This document shows, piece after piece, positions 48,029-56,411 of a stretch of DNA of 64,000 nt (position 1 is its first letter; every line of letters starts with the position of its first letter). Both the position numbers and the translations under genes were made by a program. The DNA is from Pseudomonas sp. PDM15. GTDB lineage: Bacteria > Pseudomonadota > Gammaproteobacteria > Pseudomonadales > Pseudomonadaceae. The stretch is taken from the NCBI RefSeq assembly GCF_014851565.1, contig NZ_JACVAA010000001.1:682001-746000 (forward strand), in the 5' to 3' direction. Under the pieces are notes generated by a model. That model ran no database searches. It was not told the origin of the DNA and worked only from the letters and a program-made list of their open reading frames with translations.

Positions 48029-48834
48029 TGCCGAAGATGACCATGGGCGGCGCTCTGCTGCTCTCCCTGGCGCTGCTGGGCGGTTGCGCCAGCCAGCATA
48101 ACCAGCAGGTGCTGGGCGAGGCGGAGGCCAGCTTTCAGCAGGTGAAGGAAGATCCGGACGTGCTGCGCAGCGCGCCCAAGGATGTGATCCGAGCCGGTGA
48201 GTCGCTGGCCCGTGCCGAGCGTCTGTCCAATTACTGGGGCAGCGCCGACGATGTCGCGCACTACGCCTTCCTCAGCCAGCGCTACAGTCAGATCGCCCGC
48301 CAGCACGCCGACCTGAACCTCAACCAGGAGCGTCTGGCCAAGCTCGAGCTGGAGCGCGAGCGCCTGCAGCTGGCGCTGCGCGAGGCCAAGCTGCTCAGCG
48401 CCCAGCAACAGGGCCAGTGGCTGGAAGAGCAGGTGGTCAGCCTGGCCGCCAGCGAGACCGATCGCGGCCTGGTCATGACCTTGGGTGATGTGCTGTTCGA
48501 CGCCGGCCGCACCGAGCTGAAGGCCTCGGCCAACCGCACCATCCTCAAGCTGGTGCAGTTCCTCCAGATCAACCCGCGGCGCACCATCCGCATCGAGGGC
48601 TATACCGACAACCGTGGCGTGGCGGCAGAGAATCTGGAGCTGTCGCGGGCTCGTGCCCAGGCCGTGGCCGACGTGCTGGCCGACCTCGGCATCGATGCCA
48701 AGCGCATGCAGGTGAAAGGTTATGGCGAGGCCCATCCCTTGGCGGAGAACGCCTCGGCCAAGGGCCGCGCGCAGAATCGCCGGGTCGAAATACTGATCTC
48801 CGATGAGACGGGGCTGCTCGGCGAATACCGCTAA
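48028..48834 (+). CDS. OmpA-family lipoprotein
   Basis: 268-residue lipoprotein with lipobox LLGGC. A helical region (about 30-140) resembles the preceding DUF4398 protein. The C-terminal OmpA peptidoglycan-binding domain has GDVLFDAGRTELK, IEGYTDNRG and ARAQAVADVLADLGI, followed by GYGEAHPLAEN and NRRVEILI. The ATG at 48028 overlaps the upstream stop (TGATG); a GTG one codon earlier is the alternative. It probably tethers the outer membrane to peptidoglycan. Confidence 0.88.
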   Translation: MPKMTMGGALLLSLALLGGCASQHNQQVLGEAEASFQQVKEDPDVLRSAPKDVIRAGESLARAERLSNYWGSADDVAHYAFLSQRYSQIARQHADLNLNQERLAKLELERERLQLALREAKLLSAQQQGQWLEEQVVSLAASETDRGLVMTLGDVLFDAGRTELKASANRTILKLVQFLQINPRRTIRIEGYTDNRGVAAENLELSRARAQAVADVLADLGIDAKRMQVKGYGEAHPLAENASAKGRAQNRRVEILISDETGLLGEYR

Positions 48835-48852
48835 GTAACCTGTGCGTTCAAC

Positions 48853-48884
48853 GAAACCCCGGTGCCTCGGCCCGGGGTTTTTTA
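48853..48884 (+). terminator. Terminator after the OmpA-family gene
   Basis: AACCCCGG pairs with CCGGGGTT around a 9-nt loop and is followed by TTTTATT. Confidence 0.85.
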
Positions 48885-49031
48885 TTAGACCAAAGTCTAA
48901 TCAAGGCCATGCAGAGTACCGCCTAAGCTAGAACAGATGGAACTGTACCGCTGGCAAATGTTCTGACTGTATCGCCAAGCCTCAATTGTATTTCGCTACT
49001 GTTACGGTCCAGTAGTGCAAGGAGCCTCCTC
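48884..49031. promoter_or_regulatory. MocR gene upstream region with an inverted repeat and three direct repeats
   Basis: An 18-bp inverted repeat, ATTAGAC-CAAA-GTCTAAT, is at 48884-48901. Three same-strand copies of ACTGTAYCG-like sequence follow: 48942-48950 (ACTGTACCG), 48966-48974 (ACTGTATCG) and 48998-49006 (ACTGTTACG). MocR regulators usually bind directly repeated sites near their own promoters, so the repeats are candidate operators. The inverted repeat is next to the preceding terminator and might serve another regulator. Confidence 0.5.
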
Positions 49032-50474
49032 ATGACCAGTTTGTTGCTTTACCAGCGCATCGCCCAGCAGCTGGCCGAGGATATCCGCCGCGGTGTCTAC
49101 CAGCCGGGCGAGCGCGTGCCCTCGGTGCGCAAGATGAGTTCGCAGCTCAGCGTCAGCCACGCCACCGTGCTGCAGGCCTACGCCAACCTGGAAGACATGG
49201 GCCTGATCCGCGCCCGCCCGCAATCCGGGTTCTACGTGCACCAGACCGCCGGCCTGACTGCCTCCACTCCGGATATCGCCCGCGTCGAGCGGCCGGCCAT
49301 GGTCACCCGCAGTAGCATCATCAGCCAGGTGCTCAACGATTCGCGCCAGGACGGTGTGTTCCCCCTCGGTGCCGCTGTGCCGCACGTGGACTACCTGCCG
49401 GTGCGCTCGCTGCACCAGCAGTTGGCCAAGGTCACCCGCTTCCAGAGCCCGCGGGCCTTCAGCTATATGTTCAGTCCCGGCTACGAGCCACTGCGCCGCC
49501 AGGTGGCGATCCGCATGCGTGATGCCGGCGTGGTGGTCGATCCGTCCGAGGTAGTGATCACCCACGGTTGTGTGGACGCCATCCACATGGCCCTGCGCGT
49601 GATGACCCAGCCCGGCGACCTGATCGCCGCCGAGTCGCCGACCTATTACGGCCTGCTGCAGCTGGCTGAAGTGCTCGGCCTCAAGGTCATCGAGATCCCC
49701 AGCGACCCGACCACCGGCCTCAGCCTGGAGGCCTTGCAGCTGGCTGCCAACCAGTGGCCGATCAAGGCCCTGGTGCTGACCGCGCGGCTGTCCAACCCGC
49801 TGGGGGGCAGCATTCCCGAGGAGCGGCAGAAGCAGCTGCTGCGCCTGACCCGCGATCACGGCATCCAGGTGATCGAGGACGACATCTATGGCGAGTTGCT
49901 GTTCGAGCCCGGGCGCAGCAAGGCGCTCAAGGCCCATGATCGCGACGACCAGGTGGTGTACTGCTCGAGCTTCTCCAAGACGTTGTCGCCGGGTGTACGC
50001 ATCGGCTGGATCATCGCCGGCGGTTATCAGGAGGAGGTGGAGCGGCTGCAGACCTTCAGCACCCATTCGGCCTGCAGCGTGACTCAGATGGGTGTGGCCG
50101 CCTACCTGGAGAACGGTGGCTACGATCGCCACCTGCGGCATATCCGCCAGGAGTATCGCAAGAACATGACCGCCTACCAGTTGGCCGTGCAGCAGCACTT
50201 CCCGGAGGGCACGCAGATGACCCGCCCCTACGGTGGCTTCATCCTCTGGGTCAGCCTGCCCGGCAAGGTCAGCGCCCAGGAGCTGCACGTGCGAGCGCTG
50301 CAGCAGGGCATCAGCATCGCGCCGGGGATGATCTTCAGCAACACCGAGCAGTTCAACCACTGCCTGCGCCTGACCTGTGGCGTGCCATGGAACCGCGAGT
50401 CCGAGCGGGCGATCATGACCCTCGGCATGCTGGCCAAGCAGCTCTGTCAGGAGACGCTCGGCGGCCAGCAGTAG
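49032..50474 (+). CDS. MocR-type GntR regulator with aminotransferase domain
   Basis: 480-residue PLP-binding transcription factor. The GntR winged helix-turn-helix (about 1-75) contains GVYQPGERVPSVRKM and SVSHATVLQAYANLE. The rest is a fold-type I aminotransferase-like domain with the PLP Lys in SSFSKTLSPGVRIGW. Targets of MocR proteins are often neighbouring metabolic genes. Here no obvious PLP- or amino-acid-pathway gene is adjacent on the right; the divergent-from-nothing placement suggests autoregulation plus distant targets. Confidence 0.9.
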   Translation: MTSLLLYQRIAQQLAEDIRRGVYQPGERVPSVRKMSSQLSVSHATVLQAYANLEDMGLIRARPQSGFYVHQTAGLTASTPDIARVERPAMVTRSSIISQVLNDSRQDGVFPLGAAVPHVDYLPVRSLHQQLAKVTRFQSPRAFSYMFSPGYEPLRRQVAIRMRDAGVVVDPSEVVITHGCVDAIHMALRVMTQPGDLIAAESPTYYGLLQLAEVLGLKVIEIPSDPTTGLSLEALQLAANQWPIKALVLTARLSNPLGGSIPEERQKQLLRLTRDHGIQVIEDDIYGELLFEPGRSKALKAHDRDDQVVYCSSFSKTLSPGVRIGWIIAGGYQEEVERLQTFSTHSACSVTQMGVAAYLENGGYDRHLRHIRQEYRKNMTAYQLAVQQHFPEGTQMTRPYGGFILWVSLPGKVSAQELHVRALQQGISIAPGMIFSNTEQFNHCLRLTCGVPWNRESERAIMTLGMLAKQLCQETLGGQQ

Positions 50475-50487
50475 GCTGCAAAGAGTC

Positions 50488-50509
50488 GACCCGCTGATCG
50501 CAGCGGGTC
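50488..50509. terminator. Bidirectional hairpin between the MocR gene and the fatty-amine cluster
   Basis: GACCCGCTG pairs with CAGCGGGTC around ATCG. It lies between two converging units. T-rich sequence is modest on both sides (ACTTCTCT on the right). Confidence 0.6.
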
Positions 50510-50516
50510 ACTTCTC

Positions 50517-50897
50517 TCAAACGCTGGCCAGTGTGGTCGAGAAGCGCTCGCTGCGCAGCGCCCGCCAGGTCCACAGCGCGCCGAGCAGGTCCGGCAGGCC
50601 GAGCACCAGCAACATGGGCGAGACCATGCCGGTAGCGACGAAGACGCCGAAGACCGCCAGCACCGAGGCGCGCACCGGCACGGTGGCGGCGATGAAGGGC
50701 CGCAGGTCCCGGCGGCCGGCCAGGCTGTAGTAGATGCCCAGGTAGATCACCAGCAAGCCGACGATGCGGATCCACACCTCCTCGGTCAGCGGGAAGCCGA
50801 ACAGCGCCAGCAGCAGGTTGGGGGCCAGCAGCAGCGTTGCACCCAGCACCAGCAGGTAGCAGCCAAACGCGAAGATGGTTTTTCCGGACGGGCTCAT
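50517..50897 (-). CDS. Small conserved membrane protein
   Basis: 126-residue protein with about four hydrophobic helices (IFAFGCYLLVLGATLLLAPN, IRIVGLLVIYLGIYYSLAG, ASVLAVFGVFVATGM, and the MLLVLGLPDLLGALW helix). A GGAA ribosome site precedes the ATG at 50897. It starts 26 nt after the monooxygenase stop and is the last gene of the leftward cluster. The family is uncharacterised to my knowledge. Confidence 0.7.
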   Translation of the reverse strand: MSPSGKTIFAFGCYLLVLGATLLLAPNLLLALFGFPLTEEVWIRIVGLLVIYLGIYYSLAGRRDLRPFIAATVPVRASVLAVFGVFVATGMVSPMLLVLGLPDLLGALWTWRALRSERFSTTLASV

Positions 50898-50923
50898 CAC
50901 AGTTTTCCTTGTACTGAGGTGGA

Positions 50924-52426
50924 TCAATCGGTGGTGTCGGTCAGCCGGTAGGCCTCGGCATCGAAGCGCCGTGTCGCGCGACGAAAGGTCCAGCTGAAGC
51001 CCGGCCAGATCACCACGTTGCGCCCGCTCTCCGCGTGCTTGTACCAGCTGCGGCAATTGCCTACGGACCAGACCGCGCCCTGCATGCGGCTGCGCAGGGC
51101 CGCATTGAAGCGCTCCTGTACCTGCGGCTGGATGTCCAGGCTGTCCGCCCCCTGGGCGTCCAGGGTATCCAGCGCACCGAGGATGTAGGCGACCTGCGAC
51201 TCGATCATGTAGACGATGGAGTTGTGGCCGAGCCCGGTGTTGGGGCCCATCAGCAGGAAAAGGTTGGGGAAGCCCGCCACCGTGGTGCCCTTGTAGGCCT
51301 CGGGCCCCTGGCTCCAGGTGTCGAGAATGTCCTGGCCGTCGCGGCCGAAGATCATCCCGCGGGGGAAGGGCGTGCTGGCCTTGAAGCCGGTACCGAGGAT
51401 CAGCAGGTCGATCGGGTGGCGCTGGCCATCCGCGGTGATCACCGCGTCTTCGTCGATCTCGCGGATGCCCTGGGTCACCAGGCTGACATTGGCCTGGGTG
51501 ATGGCCGGATAGTAGTCGTTGGAGATCAGGATGCGCTTGCAGCCGATGGCATAGCGCGGCGTCAGCTGGCTGCGCAGCTCCGGGTCGCGCACCTGGCGGC
51601 GCAGCATGTTCAGGGCGAGGAAGCGGTGGAAGGCCATCAACTTCGGATTGAAGGCGAAGCCCAGGGCGCGGGTCTCGTGGGTTGCGTAGGTGAAGCTTCT
51701 GACCAGCTTCTGCAGGCGCGGGAAGCGGCGCAACAGGCCGCGCTCGAAGCGCGAGAAACCACGGTCCGGCTTGGGGATGATCCACGGCGGGGTGCGTTGG
51801 AACACGCTGAGCGAGGCTGCCGCCGGCTGGATCTCGGGAATGAACTGGATGGCCGAGGCGCCAGTGCCGATCACTCCGATGCGCTTGCCCTTGAGGTCAT
51901 AGTCGTGGTCCCAGTGCTGGGAGTGGAATACGCGGCCGCGAAAGCGCTGCAGGCCGGCGATGTTCGGGTAGTCGGGCGTGGACAGGGCGCCGGTGCCGGC
52001 GACCACGAAGCGGGCGAACACCACCTGGCCGGCGCCATCGGTGATCTGCCACAGCGCGCGCTTCTCCAGCCAGCGCAGCGAGGCCACTTCCCGTTGGAAC
52101 TGGATATGCGGCAGCAGCTGGTACTTGTTCGCGCAATGCGCCAGGTAGTCGCGGATCTCCGGCTGCGGCGAGAAGCGCCGCGACCAGTCCGGGTTCGGCT
52201 CGAAGGAGAAGGAGTAAAGGTGCGAGGGGATGTCGCAGGCGCAGCCGGGATACTGGTTGACCCACCAGGTGCCGCCGACGCCGGCCTCCTTCTCGTACAC
52301 CACGAAGTCGTCTTCGCCGCGCTGTTTGAGGCGCACGGCCATGCCGATGCCGGAGAAACCGGCGCCGATGATCAGGACCCGGTAGACCTTCTCCGCAGTC
52401 AGGGACGCGTTCAGCTGTGCAGTCAT
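50924..52426 (-). CDS. Baeyer-Villiger-type flavin monooxygenase
   Basis: 500-residue FAD/NADPH monooxygenase. The FAD motif is VLIIGAGFSGIGMA, and the GGTWWVNQYPGCACD block is typical. The class fingerprint FxGxxxHxxxW(P/D) reads FRGRVFHSQHWD, and the NADPH motif is RIGVIGTGASAIQ. Such enzymes insert oxygen next to ketones or aldehydes, and some oxidise nitrogen or sulfur. In this cluster it could modify the fatty aldehyde, ketone or amine product; that is inference. The ATG at 52426 has AGAGAAGAAG in front. Confidence 0.87.
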   Translation of the reverse strand: MTAQLNASLTAEKVYRVLIIGAGFSGIGMAVRLKQRGEDDFVVYEKEAGVGGTWWVNQYPGCACDIPSHLYSFSFEPNPDWSRRFSPQPEIRDYLAHCANKYQLLPHIQFQREVASLRWLEKRALWQITDGAGQVVFARFVVAGTGALSTPDYPNIAGLQRFRGRVFHSQHWDHDYDLKGKRIGVIGTGASAIQFIPEIQPAAASLSVFQRTPPWIIPKPDRGFSRFERGLLRRFPRLQKLVRSFTYATHETRALGFAFNPKLMAFHRFLALNMLRRQVRDPELRSQLTPRYAIGCKRILISNDYYPAITQANVSLVTQGIREIDEDAVITADGQRHPIDLLILGTGFKASTPFPRGMIFGRDGQDILDTWSQGPEAYKGTTVAGFPNLFLLMGPNTGLGHNSIVYMIESQVAYILGALDTLDAQGADSLDIQPQVQERFNAALRSRMQGAVWSVGNCRSWYKHAESGRNVVIWPGFSWTFRRATRRFDAEAYRLTDTTD

Positions 52427-52469
52427 CTTCTTCTCTTGTCGCTGCTGGGTTTCTATCGCGTGGGCAAGC

Positions 52470-52961
52470 TCAACGGACCTGGACCAGTGCCTCATCGGCC
52501 GGCGCGCGCGCTCTGCTGGGCTGCTCGATCTGCGGGGCGATGGCGTCCGCCTGCAGCTGCAGGATGTCCTGGCCGGTGCGGGGGCCGAACAGGCCGGTGA
52601 AGTGCAGGAACATGCGCCAGCCGAAGCCCAGACCATCGCCGCGCCTGCGCGGGATCAGGTGCAGGTGGGCATGGGGAATGTGCTGGTTGCTGGCCTTGCC
52701 GTCGTTGACGATCAGGTGCGAGCCCTCGACGCCGAAGCCGGCGCGGCGTTGGGCGGCGAGCAGCCTGTCGAAGGTCAGGTAGAGATGCTGGCGGGTGGCG
52801 GTCGGCAGTTGGTCGAGCGTCTCCACATGCTGGCGCGGAATCAGCAGCACGTGGCCCTGGCCCAGTGGGTGGATGTCCATGAAGGCGAAGCAGTGCTCGT
52901 CCTCGTAGACCCGTACGGAACGTTCGCTGCCGGCGGCGATCTTGCAGAACAGACAGTCCAT
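52470..52961 (-). CDS. HIT-family protein
   Basis: 163-residue histidine-triad protein with MDCLFCKIAAGSERSVRVYE at the start and the triad HIPHAHLHLIP. HIT enzymes cleave nucleoside phosphoramidates and adenylylated compounds. An acyl-adenylate or AMP-adduct clean-up role beside an AMP-forming ligase is possible but unproven. The ATG at 52961 is chosen because GAGG lies 8 nt before it; upstream ATGs at 52967 and 52982 exist. It is 10 nt after the desaturase stop. Confidence 0.83.
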   Translation of the reverse strand: MDCLFCKIAAGSERSVRVYEDEHCFAFMDIHPLGQGHVLLIPRQHVETLDQLPTATRQHLYLTFDRLLAAQRRAGFGVEGSHLIVNDGKASNQHIPHAHLHLIPRRRGDGLGFGWRMFLHFTGLFGPRTGQDILQLQADAIAPQIEQPSRARAPADEALVQVR

Positions 52962-52971
52962 GGTCATCCCC

Positions 52972-53940
52972 TCAGCTGGCATCGGCGGCTGGAGCAGCCC
53001 CGTGACGAGGCTCCTGCGGCTGACGGACGAAGAGGCGGGCGAGCAGCCAGCGGTCGCGCAGGAACGGCTTGTTGTCGAGCAGCGCGTGGACCTTGTGCAG
53101 GTTGAAGAACGGTACGCCCGGATAGACGTGATGTTCGACGTGGTAGTTGATGTTGGCCCAGATCAGGCTGAGCACGCGGCTGGGGATGGTGATGGTGTTC
53201 TGCGCCAGGTCCAGGCGCTGTTCGTCCTCGCTGCCGAGAGTGGCCATCGGGAAGTGTTCGTAGCCGCGCGAGATCGGGTTGATCAGCAGCGCCAGCAGCA
53301 GTACCGGCAGGATGAAGATCAGCACGAACTGGTAAAGCATGCCCATGCTGGCGAACCAGACGCCGAGCGCCACCATCGTCAGTAGGTTGAACACCAGCTC
53401 GCGCAGCACCAGGTTGCGTACCTTGCTGCCGTAGCGCACCAGAGAGAAGTAGGTGAAGCGCGGCACGAACACGGCGATGCGCAGGAACATCCACTTCACG
53501 CCGCTGGCGTAGTTCCACTCGTCCGGGTCCTTGTCCGCATCGCCCAGGTAGCGGTGGTGGTACTTGTGGCACTCGGTGAAGGAGGAGTAGGGGAAGACGA
53601 TGAACCAGGCGAAGAAGCGCCCGACCCAGAGGTTGCAGATGGCGGAGCGGAAGGCGTTCTGGTGGCCGCAGTCGTGCTGCAGGATGGTGAAGGCGTGCAT
53701 CTGGTTGCCGAGCACCAGCACGGCGAGCAGCTGCACCAGCCAGTGCTCACTGAGCAGGATGGCGGCGGCGGCGGCGACCCACACCGCCACGTGCAGCGCC
53801 GACCAGAGCAGGAACCTGACCGGGTCGGGTTGTTGCAGGGCCAGCAGCTGTGCCTGGCGCTCGCGGTCGACCTTGAGCTCCGCGCGCTTGGCCAGGCGGA
53901 TCTCGTCTTGTGCCGCCAGAATCGCTTCTCTATCCACCAC
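52972..53940 (-). CDS. Membrane fatty acid desaturase 1
   Basis: 322-residue integral-membrane di-iron desaturase. The three histidine boxes are HDCGH, HKYHH and the third YHVEHHVYPGVPF. Four hydrophobic helices flank the boxes. It should introduce a double bond (or, in polyyne-type relatives, a triple bond) into an acyl chain. The GTG at 53940 has AGGA 8 nt upstream; GTG at 53946 and 53937 are alternatives. It lies 25 nt after the ferredoxin/reductase gene. Confidence 0.86.
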   Translation of the reverse strand: MVDREAILAAQDEIRLAKRAELKVDRERQAQLLALQQPDPVRFLLWSALHVAVWVAAAAAILLSEHWLVQLLAVLVLGNQMHAFTILQHDCGHQNAFRSAICNLWVGRFFAWFIVFPYSSFTECHKYHHRYLGDADKDPDEWNYASGVKWMFLRIAVFVPRFTYFSLVRYGSKVRNLVLRELVFNLLTMVALGVWFASMGMLYQFVLIFILPVLLLALLINPISRGYEHFPMATLGSEDEQRLDLAQNTITIPSRVLSLIWANINYHVEHHVYPGVPFFNLHKVHALLDNKPFLRDRWLLARLFVRQPQEPRHGAAPAADAS

Positions 53941-53965
53941 GTCCACCTTCCTGGGATTTTCTGGG

Positions 53966-55027
53966 TTAGTCGACCTGCAGTCGCACGTCGTCCGTCGCCG
54001 GATAGCCGATGCACATGAGCGCGTGGCCCATCTTCAGTTCGGCCGAGGACAGGCCATGGTCCTCGCGCATCTCCACTTCGCCGGACAGCTTGGTGCAGAT
54101 GCAGGCGGTGCAGAAGCCGCTGCGGCAGGAGAAGGGCGGCTGCACGCCATTGGCCAGGGCGGCCTCGAGAATGGTCTGGCCCGGCGGCACGGCGAAGCTG
54201 AATTCCTGGCCCTGCATCAGCAGCTGAACCTGCTTCGGCGCGTTGGATTGCACGGGCGGCTGGGTACTGGCCTTGGCCGGGGTGAAACTCTCCATGTGCA
54301 CCGCTTCGGGGGGGACGCCCATGGCCTGCAGGGCCTCGGTCACTTCGTCCATCATGCCGTTGGGGCCGCAGGCGTAGTACTCGATGGCATAGCCCGGCGG
54401 GTTCGGCAGCGCCTGAAGGAGTTCGCTGACCCGCTGGCGGGTCAGGCGGCCGCTGTGCGGGTGGGGCGATTCCGGCTGGGACAGCACGTGCAGCAGGTTC
54501 AGGCGCTCGCCGAACAGGCGCTGCAGTTGCTCCAGCTTGTCGCGGAAGATCACCGAGTCGGTATTGCGGTTGCCATAGATCAGCGACACCCGCGAGTCCG
54601 CCTCGAAGTGCAGCGCCGACTTGAGGATGGAGAAGATCGGCGTGATGCCGCTGCCGGCGGCGAACAGCACCAGGTGGCGGCGCTTGCCCGGCTGCGGGGC
54701 GAAGGTGAAGCGCCCGTGGGCGCCCAGGGTATGTACCGCGTCGCCGGCGGCCAACTGCTGCACCAGGCGGTTGGATACCTTGCCGCCGGCGATGCGCTTG
54801 ACCGTGATCGACAGGGTCTTGTCCAGGCCCGGCGTGCTGCTGATCGAGTAGGCCCGGCAGCCCTTGGCGCCGTCGCCATCCACGTCGACTTCCAGGGTCA
54901 GGTACTGGCCGGCGGTGTAGCGGATCTTGCGCAGCAGCGGCTGCTTCAGGTGGATGGTCACCGCATCTTCGGTTTCCCGCTCGATGTAGGCCACTTTCAG
55001 GGTCAGTGCTTTGCTCATGGCGTTCAC
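53966..55027 (-). CDS. Ferredoxin-NAD(P)H reductase fused to a 2Fe-2S ferredoxin
   Basis: 353-residue electron-transfer protein. The FAD site is RAYSISSTP. NAD(P)H-binding motifs are GSGITPIFSILK and YYACGPNGMMDEV. A C-terminal plant-type 2Fe-2S domain has CRSGFCTAC with a fourth Cys in ALMCIGYP. This PaaE-like layout suits delivery of electrons to the membrane di-iron desaturases encoded on both sides. It starts at a GTG that overlaps the upstream desaturase stop (GTGA); the ATG at 55018 is an alternative. Confidence 0.9.
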   Translation of the reverse strand: MNAMSKALTLKVAYIERETEDAVTIHLKQPLLRKIRYTAGQYLTLEVDVDGDGAKGCRAYSISSTPGLDKTLSITVKRIAGGKVSNRLVQQLAAGDAVHTLGAHGRFTFAPQPGKRRHLVLFAAGSGITPIFSILKSALHFEADSRVSLIYGNRNTDSVIFRDKLEQLQRLFGERLNLLHVLSQPESPHPHSGRLTRQRVSELLQALPNPPGYAIEYYACGPNGMMDEVTEALQAMGVPPEAVHMESFTPAKASTQPPVQSNAPKQVQLLMQGQEFSFAVPPGQTILEAALANGVQPPFSCRSGFCTACICTKLSGEVEMREDHGLSSAELKMGHALMCIGYPATDDVRLQVD

Positions 55028-56331
55028 GTCCGCTGCGCTTGCTGGGGGAAGTGCAGAGGGCGGGGCGCGGCCTGGTGGCCGGCGGCGCTCTGCTGGTAGG
55101 CCTGCTCATGCTCGGCGATGGGCGCGGCGGCGCAGCGGCGCTTGAGCAGGGCGACCTTCTCGGCCTGGGACAGCGGCTCCCACCAGTCCAGCTTGTCGGC
55201 CAGGGCGTCGAAGCGGCGCAGCATCAGCATGAGGAACAGGTCGAGCACGCTGAGGTCGCGGAACACCAGGGATTGCGCAGCCTTCATCTCCGGCTTGATG
55301 CGCTCGAACAGCGCGGGACTCTCCGACCAGTGCACGTTCTCCCAGTGGTGGTGGCAGACGTGATAGCCCTCGTTGAGGGTGTTCACCGGCTTCTCGAGCA
55401 GGGTCACGGTGTTGTACATGAAGTCCTTGGGATCCTGCTGGCCGCCGTAGAAGGCATGCTGGCTCCAGTGGATGACGCCCATCAGGAAGTTGCTCGCGCA
55501 CCAGGGCACCAGCATGTACAGCACCGCGATCGGTAGGCTGTACAGCGCCAGCAGGGCGAACAGGGCCAGGTGCAGCAGGTTGCCGACGATCATGCTGCGC
55601 ATCTGCGCCGGTTTGCGCTTGCTGCGGAAGTACAGGTACGGCGACACCAGCAGCTGCTGGTACATCACCTCGCGCACCATGTAGACGATGAAGTGCCAGG
55701 CGTTGGCATGGTCGTAGCGGGCGGTGGCGTAGACATCCAGCGGGCCGGCGTTTTCCCGGTGGTGCTGCTGCAGGTGCGCCGCCGCATGCGGGGTCAGGCC
55801 CATGGGGATGGCGAAGAACATGTAGAGGAAGGAGTTGCCGGTCCACTTCTCCACCACGCTGGCGCGCTTGAACAGGCCGCCGACCTTGTGGCCTTCCTGG
55901 TGCATGGAGCTGAACGAGCGCACGAAGGCGCGGATGTTCGGGCCGTAGACGCAGGCGTAGAAGCCCAGCACCAGCGGCCAGGAGATCTCCACGATGACCA
56001 GCTGGGCGATGAAGATCGGGATGGCGGTCAGGCCCAGGGTGATGGCAGCGGCCAGGATGGGTTCGTCGCGCGGGTCCTTCAGCACCCGGTTGGCCAGGCG
56101 CTGGACCTGGCCGTGATAGGCGGCGGTGATGGTGCCACCGACAGCGGAGACGCCGGGAATCGCCTGCAGGATGCGCCGGCCCAGCTGCAGCGTCAGCGCC
56201 ATGGCAAGGATCACGCCGATGGCCGCGGTGTTGAACACCAGCAGCACGGCGAACAGTGGAATGGCGAAGAAGTGGAACAGCGGATGGATATTGCCCGGCC
56301 GCACCGGATAGAGCGTGTCTGTCGTCGCCAT
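55024..56331 (-). CDS. Membrane fatty acid desaturase 2
   Basis: 435-residue integral-membrane desaturase-like protein. The histidine boxes are HQEGH, HLQQHH and a C-terminal YHVCHHHWENVHW. Hydrophobic helices lie at about 20-50, 95-130 and 235-275. It is clearly different from desaturase 1 in length and in the first box. Its regiochemistry is unknown. Translation is coupled to the reductase gene. Confidence 0.84.
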   Translation of the reverse strand: MATTDTLYPVRPGNIHPLFHFFAIPLFAVLLVFNTAAIGVILAMALTLQLGRRILQAIPGVSAVGGTITAAYHGQVQRLANRVLKDPRDEPILAAAITLGLTAIPIFIAQLVIVEISWPLVLGFYACVYGPNIRAFVRSFSSMHQEGHKVGGLFKRASVVEKWTGNSFLYMFFAIPMGLTPHAAAHLQQHHRENAGPLDVYATARYDHANAWHFIVYMVREVMYQQLLVSPYLYFRSKRKPAQMRSMIVGNLLHLALFALLALYSLPIAVLYMLVPWCASNFLMGVIHWSQHAFYGGQQDPKDFMYNTVTLLEKPVNTLNEGYHVCHHHWENVHWSESPALFERIKPEMKAAQSLVFRDLSVLDLFLMLMLRRFDALADKLDWWEPLSQAEKVALLKRRCAAAPIAEHEQAYQQSAAGHQAAPRPLHFPQQAQRT

Positions 56332-56411
56332 GAATTCAGGCTTCCTGCTGAGTCATGTGGATCATCGCGCCGGCCCGTCCGACCTCGGTCGGCGCGGGGC
56401 GGCGCAGTGCC

